Source: Owenia fusiformis (taxonomy: Eukaryota > Annelida > Polychaeta > Sabellida > Oweniidae). Taken from it: a DNA stretch of 64,000 nucleotides. The stretch spans positions 27,126,698-27,190,697 of the forward strand of contig CAIIXF020000007.1 of assembly GCA_903813345.2 (NCBI GenBank), given 5' to 3'. The notes beneath the pieces were generated by a model. The model worked only from the letters and a program-made list of their open reading frames with translations, did no database searches and was not told the DNA's origin. Below, in pieces: positions 11,375-24,149 of the stretch. The number at the start of each line of letters is the position of its first letter. Position 1 is the stretch's first letter. Both the position numbers and the translations under genes were made by a program.

Positions 11375-12717
11375 GACAGCCTATTATAAAAGAATATTTG
11401 GATATCTCCTTAAATATGAAATCACTTATAAACGCAAAGGCCTCTGCAGATAATGGAATAGTGATGTAAACATCCCGGTGGAAGCTTTAAATGAATCCAT
11501 TTAACTGAGCTTGTATTCGCGAATACAACAACCAGATTCTGGCTACTAGTTTGACCTACGACAGGTACTATTCATATTTAAATGAGTTTCCCGTCAAACG
11601 TCAATCTACCAGGTAGCCAATATTTTCATTCGCGAATTCAGGCTGGTTTTAAATACGGGGTGCGCCATTTTCCTCATATCTTTGTCATACCAAAAAACTC
11701 CCTGATTACACATTTGGACATCTTGAATTTTTTCATGGCCATCAGAGTGATAGTCACTTGTAAGAGCATTTTAAAGAACAAGAACATGCCCCTGTGGCAA
11801 CTATTGCGCCGTAAGCAAACTTGCACACGTCGTCCATAATGCCTCTTCATGTGAGGATACGGCAAAGATAGAGTGTATGAGAATGACCTCAGAACAATTG
11901 CAGGCCCCAATTAAAACGTGAGATTATCCGTATCATTCGGGGCATATTTGCTGAAGAATGCATTTGGGTGATTGACAACTGTGCAGGTTTGCCTACAGCG
12001 CGATGAGGGCAAAATCCGAAGTGCTGTAAAATTGTGACTATCAGTCTGATGGTCATAAAATATATTAAACTGGTTGGAAATTGACGTATGCAGAAATGTA
12101 TGAAATATCAGGGAGTCATCTCCTTAAATGACAAAGGAATGGGGAAACTACAGGATTTTCATTTTTGACCATCCTGAATAATACACAGATACTTAGTTAT
12201 TTATTATAGTTATTTTTAACATACCAACACTAATAATTTATTTTGAAAGTTCAGCATATTTAGAAATTTTGGGTACAAGAAAAATTAAAATTGGCAATTT
12301 TTGAAAATATACATTGCCACCGTTGCCACAGCGATTCATCGTGACATCACAACATTTTTAAAAGGTTTTAAAAGGTAATATATAGATTGAATTGGTGGAA
12401 TATTATTATTAATTCAATAATAACATGTTCCCTGGGAAATAAACTGGGAATAAAACTGATATTAAAGAAATCCAGTATCAAATATCACGTATCGGCCAAA
12501 ATCCCGTATCAGATCTCGTATTGGTGATCTATTTTAGTATCATGAATTATTCCAAAACTAGTTAATAAAAGTTGAAAATGTCATTTGATAAATCAAATTG
12601 TATCATTTAAAGGCGACATACAAATCAAGTTTCAAAAGATTATTATGGAATAAATAGGAAAATGATGGTCGTGATGGAATATGATTTTTTTCCTCAAGAA
12701 AATATAATATTTGACTC

Positions 12718-12772
12718 GGAAAATATCATATTGACACTCGGGCTGTCGCCCGAGGTCAATATCATATTTTCC
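12718..12772. repeat. Near-perfect 25-bp stem hairpin
   Basis: GGAAAATATCATATTGACAC and CGGGC, four bases TGTC, then the complement. Related GGAAAATAT words lie on both sides. It is in the leader intron of gene A, where nothing else is recognisable (11390-13518). Confidence 0.6.
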
Positions 12773-13518
12773 TTGGTCGATGTCATATTTTCCCTCACAA
12801 TAAAATTCCTATTCCATCCCTCCCATTAAATAACCTCTAACACATGGCTTCTGCCTGATCGATTCAATGGCGCAGTAAAAATAATGTGTTTTATAATGTT
12901 AAGTGTTGTACGAGTTTGATGATGTAGAAATCAAAACTTCTACTTTAAAATGGCGGGGAATTCAAATATTTCGAATTCATCAGATGAAGAACATTTTCGA
13001 AAGTCATTCTTTTCAAAAAAATGTCTCAAATGGTTTTCAAGTCATGAAAAGTAATACTTGGATAATAAAACTATATTTTCAAACTTTATACGTATACGGG
13101 GCTTCCAATTGCAATTGAAATGATTTTTGTTGAATTCAAATTGAGTAAATGTGTCAAAATTAAAACAATATTTCAAATGACTATCAGTTAATTGTAGGGG
13201 AAAGTTTTGAAACTTTTATGTTTTCAACTCTTTTGGTCGTAAGATGAAATTCGAAAATATTATGCTTGAAATTGTACAGGTATTGTAAGTTATAGGTCAA
13301 TAATAATGTCTTCAATTTTCCAATATGTAGCAAATATTCGATGTTGCAACCTTGATTTGGAGGCAAACAATGAAGTCTACAATTTCGACAAAATATGGTC
13401 GTCACTTTTACTGAAGAAAATAAGTTTTTGTGTTCACAATGATGTAGGTGCATTTGATATAAAGAATATCAATAGTTGTTTAGTACACATATATAAAAGT
13501 GAAATAGTTGCGTCTTAC

Positions 13519-13698
13519 CTCTTACTCTTACCGCTTCAGTATATCACTTCCTTCCCGGAAACTAGCAATAAAATAAGTTACAATTTATCCCGTGAACCAA
13601 AAAGAACATTGTTAAACACACATAATCATTGCTGTAAATTGCATCATAATTATCAATTATTATTCAATTTGGTATTGGTTCGTGAAACATAACGATGA
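13519..13698 (-). promoter_or_regulatory. Gene A promoter and non-coding first exon (candidate)
   Basis: This block is conserved with 49797-49928 (B) and 63797-64000 (C). Reading on the minus strand it contains a distal word near 13678-13698 (ATCGTTATGTTTCACGAA), a TATA-like GGATAAAT at 13590-13583, then about 50 nt later a 5' splice donor AAGAG|GTAAGACGC after 13519. The donor fits the acceptor just before the ATG of exon 1. The transcription start, probably 25-35 nt after GGATAAAT, is inferred. Confidence 0.6.
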
Positions 13699-14908
13699 CA
13701 GCCAGTTACAGCATCCGGTTACAAGCTCTAAAGACTAATTCATCGGAAGACAAGATGATCAAACCACCAGTCCGTGGAAATCTGGGCTGGGACACTGCAC
13801 ACCTTAAGTAAAAATAGAATACGCAAGACTTTTCATAAGACTAAGAAATATGAATAATAACATATTAAACTACAACATACACATCTGGTCGATAAGGAGA
13901 CATTCAAGTTCAGACTATAAAGTGCTTCAATTTCTCAGCAAGGATGATCTTGATAATATACTTGGTATACCTTGAACATACACCAGTTGTTAAATCAACT
14001 CTCATACTATCAAGACACTCTATCAGTCACCTGACACATGGTTGAATTCAGTTTGGAACGATAAACAACTCATAAATGGTAATAAACTCAGGACGTATCG
14101 CCTCTTTGGTGTGTGCGTAGAATCATATGTTATGGGTTGTCGAGTTGGCCGAGGTTGCGAGTTCGAGACGCGTGTGCTCTCGTGTTTATTCATATATATC
14201 AAGACATAACCGCTCTTTATTGGCCAGTTTAAGGTGTGGATCTTTACAACTTGGAATTTAAACTGGACGTTTAACAAACAACCCCTCCCACAAAATATTT
14301 GCCCAGTGTGCACAGCCATAAGTTTTCCAGTGGAAACAGAAAGACGTTTCCTTTTTAGTCCATGATAATATGACTCCGGAATATGAAGAGTCCGTAACAC
14401 ACGTAGTAATATTTTTAAAGAAGGTCCATGTCTTGATTTTTTAAAATACCGTTTGCTGAGAAAACTTTGAGCTTTGAAATGGAAATATGTCTTTATTACA
14501 AGGGGTCAAAAACGTCAATATTTTCGTTTGAATTTTATTAGACCTAGGGCGTCAATCTAATCATATCTACAATAAATTGGATAATCATTATGTAAAAATG
14601 AAATACATAAATGTGCTTATTATTTTTTGTTTAATTTTTCGAATATTGGAGAACCAGATTCAACAAAATTGTTTGATTTATTCAATAAATCCATAGGTTA
14701 AATAACTTAGGGTATTATGTACTATTTGAGAGTTTTATTTAAAATGATCCCCAGGAGTCAAACAAGAATTATTTGCCAAAAACATAAAACAATGACAAAT
14801 ATGTAAAATATATATCTATTTGAATCCTATAGAGCTATTGCAACTTTTATATATTCAGGTGACGTGGCTTGTAGTCTATAAGAGGTATATGCAATCAAAC
14901 GCCTTTAC

Positions 14909-15809
14909 ACGTCGCACGAAACTGGGGACAATTAGCGTAACATTATGGCGTCAAAAAAACAAAACAAAACAATGAGCAGTATAGGGCGCAAACAGCCTTA
15001 CAACGTCAAAAACGACAAGCGTCACATTTTTTACAAGTTTAGTCAACCTAAAAATAAAATACTTTATCCTTATCTAATCATTACAAAATTTACAGGGTAG
15101 CAAGATCTCGAGGACAATATTTCTAAAATGTTTTTGAATTTTGAAAAACGGTCAAGAAATCCACTTGGGGCGTTAGTAAAAATTGATATGTATGGAATTT
15201 GTGGTAAAAAATCGATGCGTCACATTTTTTCAAGTCTCGAAAACCAGCTCTTATTTTGATATTATTTGCAAAATAAACAAACCGGTTATTGTTTTGTAAA
15301 TTTCGCCATGACAATATTGTGCAGTTAAATTTTCTTTCAAATCAGACCTAAATTAGAAGGTTAAATGAAGGTAAACTTATTGCTCGTCCCATTCGCCTTC
15401 AAAACCTTACACAATTTTGAAAATTTTAAAAGCGTTCGTATAAGATAATTTGAAATGTAGCCGTTAAGCAATTGTGACGTCATAAATGCAAATGTTCCAT
15501 TGAATAAATTGTGAAATTTAAGTGGGATTTTGATCATTATTTCAAAAGTTATCTCAATTTCAACGAGCCCTGTAAGCGTAAAGTGTTACGTCTTACAGCG
15601 TATTTGACGATGTCGGAGTATATTTATCTTTAAAATTTGTTGGATCCCATCAAAATTTTGAAGGAAAAATAATTTCATTGAAATGCGAATAAAAAATACT
15701 TCAAAATGATATGTAAAACACATAGTTGGCTTTTTAAATAAGGCAGAGATTAACGTTCAAAGCTGAGATAAGCCCGCATTTCCCGAATTGTCCCCAGGTC
15801 CGTGCACGT
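14909..15809. mobile_element. TIR element, about 0.9 kb
   Basis: Left ACGTCGCACGAAACTGGGGA-CAATT and right AATTGTCCCCAGGTCCGTGC-ACGT are imperfect inverted repeats of about 24 bp. No transposase remnant and no clear target duplication. Confidence 0.4.
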
Positions 15810-16691
15810 CATACTTCTCTTTTGACGTTACTGCTGCATATCATCGTAGTTTCTAATGGTAATATTTTCTTGGACATTACGGTTGGTTTTCATTACGGTA
15901 AAAATTTTACCATTTTTCTCAGTGAGTGAGCATTTTATAAATAACTGAGCAATATCTAACTAGGGGAAAAATAATTTTAGCCGTAGCCAGAGTCAGTCAA
16001 GGAAGAGCAATAAGTCTTCATTTATTGATAGTAGACCCCTGACGATGACAGTCCATATCTAGAAACGTAATTAAGACCCATTTTTCAAAGAAGACCATAA
16101 TTTTAGTATATGTCATAAAAACGATTTTCATTCCATGGACCATTTAGAGTGCCATGCCCACACAGGCATTAAAAAGTATTTTTAATAGTATTAGGAATCT
16201 GCTTCCTTGTAATTTCAATGTAATACACCGAGCCATTAAATGCTTACTCGTATAAGCTCTGCGATCATCCACAGTTAACTTGCAAATATACATAGTACAT
16301 AGTATTAATCCAACGATACAAATTTCCTACAAAGGGTTATTGTGAAGTTAAATTATTTTGCAGAAAGTTTGAATATGTTTAAAAGTGAAACTTTTTTAGA
16401 GTTGAAAGAAAGATACGAATGTGTCAGAGTTAAACTATAGAATCCAAATGTATGAAGTATGTACTTTGTATAAAATGTAGTTGAATTCTTAATCTTTATT
16501 ATATTATAATTGCAAATGAAATGTACTTTTGTAATCTTGTATTTTATATTCATATATTATATATATGTTATGTTTTAAATAATAAAAAAATAAAAATAAG
16601 GTGACATGAGGTCAAAGTCAACATTTATGGTTCAAGATCATTACAGGGTCGTAGCAAATTTGACTGGAGCGTAAGACTCCAGACAGCAGAT

Positions 16692-17637
16692 GTTACGCGG
16701 TATATGGCATACATTCATGGTTGTGCGGTATTTGTGATACGGGTGAATATGCCATACTCACCTGCGGTATATGGCATATTCCGCAGGTGAGTATGCGATA
16801 TTCCGCAGTGAATATGCGATACATTGATTTCAGTGAATACCCGATACTCACCTGCAAAATATGTCATACTCACTTGCGGAATATGCCATATACCGCAGGT
16901 GAGTATGACATATACCGCAGGTGAAAACGTGATACAGAAAGCCTTGATTTGATTGGTAGCGAGAATCGGCTCTAAATGTAAAACTACGCTGGATTACCAA
17001 TATAGTTAGTGCGTCGAGTACTAATATATGAATCCTGCATTGATTGAGTAAGTTTATTACGCGAGATTGGTGACTGATACTTCTGCTAAGTTAATATATT
17101 CGATACACAGTAGTGTTGATTCAGTAATCATTAAAATAATTTATATCGTTTTACTTGTTCGTTCAATCGATGCAATTGACAATTGCGTACTTCCGTATCA
17201 CGTTCTCATTGGTTAGTGTGTATGCCATATACCACAGGTGAATCTGTCATACACCGCAAGTGAATATGCCATATTCGTTGCGGACTATGACATATTTTTG
17301 TATCGTGTTTACCGCGTAACAGATTACCACTATAGTTAGTGCGTCGAGTACTAATATATGAATCCTGGATTAATTGAGTAAGTTTATTACACGACTGATA
17401 CTTCTGCTAAGTTAATATATTCGATAATGTTTGATTCAGTAATCATTATAATAATTTATAACGTTTTGTACTTGTTCGTTCAATCGATGCAATTGACAAT
17501 TGCGTACTACCGTATCACGTTCTCATTGGTTAGTGTGTATGCCATATACCGCAGGTGAATCTGTCATTCACCGCAAGTGAATATGCCATATTCGTTGCGG
17601 AATATGACATATTTTTGTATCGTGTTTACCGCGTAAC
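16692..17637. mobile_element. MITE with CACCTGCGGTATATG repeats, copy 2, with partial tandem duplication
   Basis: 16692-17320 is bounded by GTTACGCGGTA and TACCGCGTAAC inverted ends. 17321-17637 repeats the right half (from 16990) with small deletions, ending in the same terminus. It is in inverse orientation to 6674-7272. Confidence 0.7.
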
Positions 17638-19073
17638 AGCAGATATATTAAATCAATGAGTTTCTGTGGCGAGCGTAGGAAAACTATGGTTGTCTTGCGG
17701 TCTCCGAATGGCGTATACATTTTTTCTAGGCCGCAGGGTAGCCGTAGAAATTAAAACGTATACGCTTAACTTAGACCCAGTCATATTTTCTACTGCGACC
17801 GTACGGTCTATCACTTCTACGGTCAGTACCATTTCTACGCTCGCCGTAGAATTTCTGCGGTGTGATACTTTTGCAATCGCTCGGCTAGTTTTGAATTTCT
17901 GTTGATAACAGTAAATGCTTTTTTTTTATTTATATCAGTCCAAAGTTATAAATGTTATTTGTAGTGTAGTATATTATCAAATAAAAAGTGAAACAGTAAC
18001 CAATAGTAACTTAATCTTTTGTAATTTAGGTGGCTGTGGTATCAGTAACCTATAGCAAATATTATTCCATGATGGTGAAATTTCCTGCACCCTGATTGAT
18101 CCATGTGATCTTAATCACGGGGTGCCAACTACGACCATTACTTGAATTTGAGACCTTCCAGGTGTTTGAGTCCCTTTTAGCGGAGTTTTAGCTGTGATGA
18201 AGCACTTCTCACAGCTGGGGACCCAGCCGCTGTAACGAGGAACTATCTACAACAAAGCAATGTACCGACTACCGACAGAAAGGCATTTTGTTGTCGTCCG
18301 TTTAATGGAACAAGTTTGAAGAAAACGGTGCAGTATGAGACTCACAATCCTTGATTTTCAAACACCCGGTAGGTCTAAAATTCAAATTAACGGTCGTCGT
18401 TGGTACCGCACTCTCCACTTACCGTAGGCTACAGAGTGAAAATGATGTTAGCATATACGGATTTTGTTACGGATTTTGTATCCCAGATTTCCATCTAGGA
18501 AATGATACTGTAATCACCACAATCGAAAATTTTAGGATAAAAAGACGCATACGTAAATATAAGAATGCGATTTGAAGCATGCACATTTTTCATGAAATAG
18601 TAAAAATCCAATGTGGCATACGAAAAGCGTTTCGTTGCACTCTTAACAGGTGAAATTAAAGTGACGAGACTGAAAACGAAACATATAATCCAAAAATCAC
18701 ACAACAGGGTCGTAAAGATTTTGAAATAATAGCCTACATTGATGAGAAAAATCTATGGGGTGAGAAAGTTGCTCTGCCTGATTTTTCTCCATTATTCCAA
18801 GTCCAAACCAAGATAGGAAATGGACCTGATTTTGGGGAAGTTTTAAAAATTCCTTGATCATGGAACAAAAACGTTATTCCTTATTTTCTCGCGAAAGGAG
18901 GACCCCCAAAATAGATAAAATTAATATAAACCTTTTATTTCATTAACAAGATACTTTTTTAAATCAACCAAACTTTCCTTTGTACAATTACAATATTGAG
19001 AGACCTAAACACGTTTTTCTTATGTCAATTTGTTCCAATGATGTTCTTATGCATGTTTCATTTCAATCCGAAC

Positions 19074-21562
19074 ATATCGCTGTTCAAGAGCCAAAGTGTT
19101 CTATTTCAAAAAACATGACTTTTGGGAAATCAAGTTTTAAAGTTTGATACTAAATAACTTTTTTTGTATGAAACCCAGCTTTTTGATGTTTCTACAACTG
19201 ATTTATATTAATATGATCTCTGATATTGCAAAAAATGGGAATTATTTGATTAGTTTAAGTATGTTTTTTAAAAACATGACAAGTGGAGATAGAACAATTT
19301 GAGTCATTTTTTTTTAGAAAAGCTGACTTAGGACAAATGTGAATTGAGATAGAACAATTACACAATTTGAACAATTTATGACACCATAATTTGGTTCAGA
19401 CAATGTAAAATTACAATGTAAAATACAAAATAAAATATATCATTTTATATATAAAATATCATTTTATATATAAAATATCATTATCTGGGACATCATCAAT
19501 TACATCAGCAACTTGTCATTTTTATTGCTCAGTTATATTATCTCACTAAATTAACATTATGTCTTCTTGTAGTTGTCATTTTATGTTCTAAGTTAAAAAT
19601 CTCTGTTTGGTACATTAATTTCTATTAAATCACTAAGCAGCCTCTTTTGTCTTTTACTTTTTTTGTTTTCTTTGCTACTCCCTCGTTGGCTGCAAAGTTC
19701 CTTGGAAGCGATTGTCCATCCCAAGCTGTCTGCTCATTTTCCTTTCATTTGTGCTTGAGTTTTCATTGTTTTTCTTGTAACTTTTTCCTACTTTTACATT
19801 ATCAATAATTTCGTTCACACAGTTACGTAAAATTACAATCTAAAATACAAAATAAACAGTACTCTGAGAAAAAACACACATAGATATTAGACTTAATGTT
19901 GAAAAATAAAAGATATCATCAATTAGAAGACTTAAGGATATCATTATCAATATCTGAGACTTCATCAACTACTCCAGCTATCTGTCATTTTTATGTCTTA
20001 CAAGTAAAGTTTTTTTAAATTAAGTAAATTACAAGTATTTTTTTTTGTTGTTTTCACTTTATGTCCTAAGTTAAAGATCTCTTTCGGTACGTTACGTATT
20101 TGGTAAGTTATATCACACTTAATTAACATTATGTCGTACAAGTAATTTTTGGCTCACACAGTGAGCCTATGGGATCGACCAGGCGTCCGTCCGTCAAATC
20201 AAGACAAAGAAAGAAGAAAATAAATGAAGAAACCAATGCAGCAAAAACAAATGACGTCCGTTGGTCCCTCCGTCCGTCAACATTGGCCGCACAAATTAAA
20301 ACTGCTATTCAGATTGAGTCATAACCACATTCATTTTATGCATATCCATAATGCCTATTTGACCTATCATCGCCATTTCCCAAATTCGCCCGGTTTCCGA
20401 GAAATTGCTGATTTTGACGTCAAAAAGTCAAATTATTTGTAAATACTAGACACTTTGTTGAAGAAGAACTTTCAAATAACTTGTAGTAGTTGCTTTATAT
20501 GCAGCATGTCCTCTGAAGATTTCAAAGCTCTTGGAATTACAGTTTTTGGTGTTTACTCTATAAAATTTGACAAAAAGTAGGACTTAGTCATTTTCAGGAA
20601 ACTTTCTCATGTATAAAGTCAATGGCAGGTTTTGTGATTGACAAGTTTCTCAAAGTTTGCCTTATACTTGATCATTTCTTGCAATGAATTACATTATTAC
20701 TAGATTTAAGCATTCCCTACATATTGCTTAATATATGTCAGCATCAAATTTTTACCGTTTTTGAGATATTTGACGTCAACAGTAAAAATAAGATATTTTT
20801 CAACTTGCTTCAATTTGACCAAATTCTTTTTTGAAAATCATCTACAAGTTGCCAAGTGTTCAAATCTGACATTAGTTTTAGGATTTGACCTTTACTTGAC
20901 CTTCAGTAACCTTTGAAAGGTCAAAATTCGATGTAAATTTTGGTCAGCTTAATCACAAAAGACCTTACTGAGCTCTGACTAAGTAAAATTTTCAAGGTCA
21001 AAGGTCATCAAACTAGGGTCACACAACTGTGCTATCTAAGTTTCTCAAAGTTCGAGACTACAAATCCAAATCAATATTTTGGTTTAAAAGTCAGGATATA
21101 CATTCCTCTGAGGGTTCCAAACTGTGTGAGCACAGGACCGTGGGTCCTTTCATTATAAAAAATTAAGTAAATTACAAGTTAATTCTTCTTGTAGATGTCA
21201 TTCTATGTTTTAAGATCAAAATCTCTGTGTGGTACGTTCAGATCTGTTAAATCACTCATCTTTCTACACTCTCTTTTTTAATTTTATTTGTTTTCTCTGC
21301 TACTCCCCTTTTGCTGGATGAGATAGAACAAATCAACTTTTACAGTTTTCTGAGATCTTGACATAGGATAATTTAATTCATTTGGGATAACTGTTTTCCA
21401 GACATAGAACATTTGAATACTGAAAATCACATGTTTACAGCTATATTTCACACTTGAGACCATGCTAGATGGAAAGAGCATCGTCAAATTAGGGGGAATC
21501 CACATTCATCTCATTTTGGCCAAAAAGTGACATAGAACACTTTGGCTCTTGAACAGCGATAT
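19074..21562. repeat. Widely spaced inverted repeat with internal direct repeats
   Basis: ATATCGCTGTTCAAGAGCCA (from 19074) recurs inverted at 21532-21562. Between them a block with GTCATTTTATGTTCTAAGTT occurs three times (about 19570, 20050, 21190). An unrelated element (20149-21153) appears to interrupt it. Possibly one old transposon of about 1.5-2.7 kb; the minus-strand frame at 21284-21505 lies in it but is not recognised. Confidence 0.4.
20149..21153. mobile_element. Helitron-like/pearl-like element, family 2
   Basis: It opens with a perfect hairpin GGCTCAC-ACA-GTGAGCC, then CCGTCCGTC words, and an AGGTCA/TGACCT-rich core. It closes with hairpin AGGACC-CGTG-GGTCCT. Short terminal hairpins and no target duplication are features of Helitron-like elements; assignment is inferred. 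Confidence 0.5.
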
Positions 21563-21949
21563 GGTGCCAAGAACAAAAGAAGTGTCTGATTTGTTTTCTA
21601 AAACAATATAGAGAAAGATATATTTATTTCAAATTATATTATTACAATTCAAAAGATGACCATTTAATTGACAATGTGTAAAATTTTCAGAACTTTTTGA
21701 TGACTTGTTTAAGAGAAACGTGTGTTCAAAAAGTTATCGTATATCGACACCCATCCTTTAAGAGAATTGTTTGCCTATATAATGCTAATAAGACTAATAA
21801 TAGCAAAACTATTGTTCTATTTGGGCATTCTGTCTATCAGATAAGAATCTCAGGGGTATATAGGCAAATCCATTTTGGTAGGAGCACTCTGTTTAGTTAG
21901 AAAACCAACCTTTTATCATTTACTGTTCGCACTGTAGGGTGTTAGTATT

Positions 21950-22798
21950 CACCCTATGCAGACAGAGCCTGTGGGAAATATTGGGTGCGGCGCAAATGAG
22001 CGGAGGGTGCGGAGCTAACGGTCATTTTTGAATTTAAAATTGGGATATTTCTGAAACTAAGCCGTTTTGGGACTTCAAATATACCAAGATATGTGTATTT
22101 GACACCAAATATCAATAAAATTGTGAAAATAGTAGTGCAATTCATTTTATAGCGACGCAGTATGCCTTAAACATTTCCCAGACCTATATATTTTGAGACT
22201 ATCCTTTTAATACTGCGTCCCCAGCATTCATAAAAAATTGTGTTCAAGATACACTACCCATGCAAATTATTTTTGCATCTTGGAAGCCAGGCAGTATCTG
22301 TGTGATTTTATAAAAATTCGGAAATGTTCTTCAGATATGAGCCCCTCTAAATATTGGGTGCGGAGCTACGTTTATGGAGCTGCTCCGCACCCAATATTTA
22401 GAGGGGGCTCATATCTGAAAAAATTTCCGAATTTTTATAAAATCACACAGATACTACCTGGCTTCCAAGATGCAAAAATAATTTGTATAGATAGTGCACC
22501 TTGAACACCATTTTTTATGAATGCTGGGGACTCAGTATTAAAAGGATAATTTCAAAATATATAGGTCTGGGAAAGGTTTAAGGCACACTGCGTCGCTATA
22601 GAATGAATTGCGCTACTATTTTCACAATTGTATTGATATTTGGTGTCAAATACACATATCTTGGTATATTTGAAGTCCCAAAACGGCTTAGTTTCAGAAA
22701 TATCCCAAATTTAAATTCAAAAATAACCGTTAGCTCCGCACCCTCCGCTCATTTGCTCCGCACCCAATATTTCCCACAGGCTCTGTCTGCATAGGGTG
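21950..22798. mobile_element. 849-bp fold-back element, almost entirely palindromic
   Basis: Starts CACCCTATGCAGACAGAGCC and ends with its exact complement. Arms of about 415 bp stay well paired to a loop of roughly 10 bases near 22372. Flanked by a 5-bp direct repeat GTATT (21945-21949, 22799-22803), which marks a transposition event. Reading frames in either arm are mirror images of one another. Confidence 0.85.
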
Positions 22799-22803
22799 GT
22801 ATT

Positions 22804-23102
22804 TGTTCATTTCAGCGCACCTGGCGGATCTGTTGGGGGGGGGGAACTGCCCCCCCCCCCCCCCTGGGTGAGCCCAGAAACAATTTGGGCCAAAAAAGGC
22901 TTTTTAAGGCCTTATTATTCAATTTCAGACCAAATTTTGAAGAATGGGCCTCAAAATTTCATAACTTGGGCCCACTTTTCGGTTTTAGGGGCCCAACATT
23001 TTTTCCGCGCAAGTGCGGAAGTTTTTTTTTCTGAACTGAAATTTCCCCCCCTCTTATTGCTTCCCAGATCCACCCCTGCTGCGGTCCCCATTGAAATGAA
23101 CA
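22804..23102. repeat. G/C-run repeat with TGTTCATTTCA inverted ends
   Basis: TGTTCATTTCA (22804) and TGAAATGAACA (23092) flank a stretch with runs of ten G and fourteen or more C near 22836-22864, followed by GGCCGTAGCCAG. It resembles the insides of the CAGGCCCGTAGCCAG MITEs; a degraded member is likely. Confidence 0.4.
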
Positions 23103-24149
23103 GGCCGTAGCCAGATCGCAGAAATGTCCCACCGTGACCGCACGTCGGGCTCACAGTTGATTTGCCTGTGCCATATGGTTTTGATGGGTAATTTATTGAG
23201 TTTTTCATACATTCCGCTCATCTTTTACATGCAGCATAAAACGTTTTACTGACTATTATATTACTCCATATAATTATAAAATATATTTTTCATTTTCAAG
23301 ATAATTCACAGTCATAACACCCAGTCATTTTATTTCTCAAACTTCAAGGGGCTTTTAATCATTGTGCCTGAAGCTTAAAAAGAATGCTGTTTTGAATAGG
23401 TTTTATGCCAATACTTGTTATAAGTCTCTCGGTTGAAACAAACCCAAAACACATATGAATATCTTAAAAAAGCTGAAGAATTTGATTCATATAAAACCAA
23501 TGGTTATATATAAGTTTCAAAGCAGATTGTTAGATGGCAGGAAAGTATTTTCAGAATTTGTAATCAAACAGCACTCTCCTGCAAAATCCTCACATTCCGG
23601 TTAAAAGGTCTTTGAATTTTGGATTTTTTCAAAACGAAAGCTCTGTCTAATAAGTTCATCGACTTAGCTTATTTATGTTAGTATATTGATTTGCGGAATG
23701 TGTTTCATATCATCTGCCTTTTTAGGATACTTACAAATAGCTAAGTTGTTCGTGAGACCGCACACAAATTGACATCTCAACTGTGTGTCAGTTTATGAAG
23801 AAACTTGAGATAAGCTGACTTTAGCCATGTCGTTCCACTAGTATAATAATACCTGTCTAATCCTAACGCCTCTGGAACCAGCAAAAAACGTTTTGATTAG
23901 GGTGATCACAAGGTTTTTTGAACACCTAGGTGAATGAAAGATAACAAAGTTAGGACCGAGAAAATAGTCCATAGCACACTATAGCACAGCGGTGTTTGAC
24001 ATACTAGATATATAGTAGCATACCTACATATGTTCTCTAATAATTTCTATTATAACCATTTTATATACTTCCGGCTTTTAGGCTTATTTATGCCTATCAT
24101 TAGCAGAGGTCAAGGATTGCCAAAACAAAAACTAAAATCACCCATTTTC

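Noticed and set aside
14130-14185. tRNA-like text (GTCGAGTTGGCCGAGG, then GAGTTCGAGAC)
   Set aside because: A-box and B-box-like words are far too close together and no cloverleaf or acceptor stem can be drawn; at most a SINE trace.
17666-17905. Plus-strand 79-codon frame with varied residues
   Set aside because: Driven by repeated CTACGG/GTAGAA words; no splice context, no family resemblance.
22238-22794. Mirror-image reading frames in both halves of the palindrome
   Set aside because: Each exists only because the arms are inverted copies; no family resemblance and low-complexity residues.
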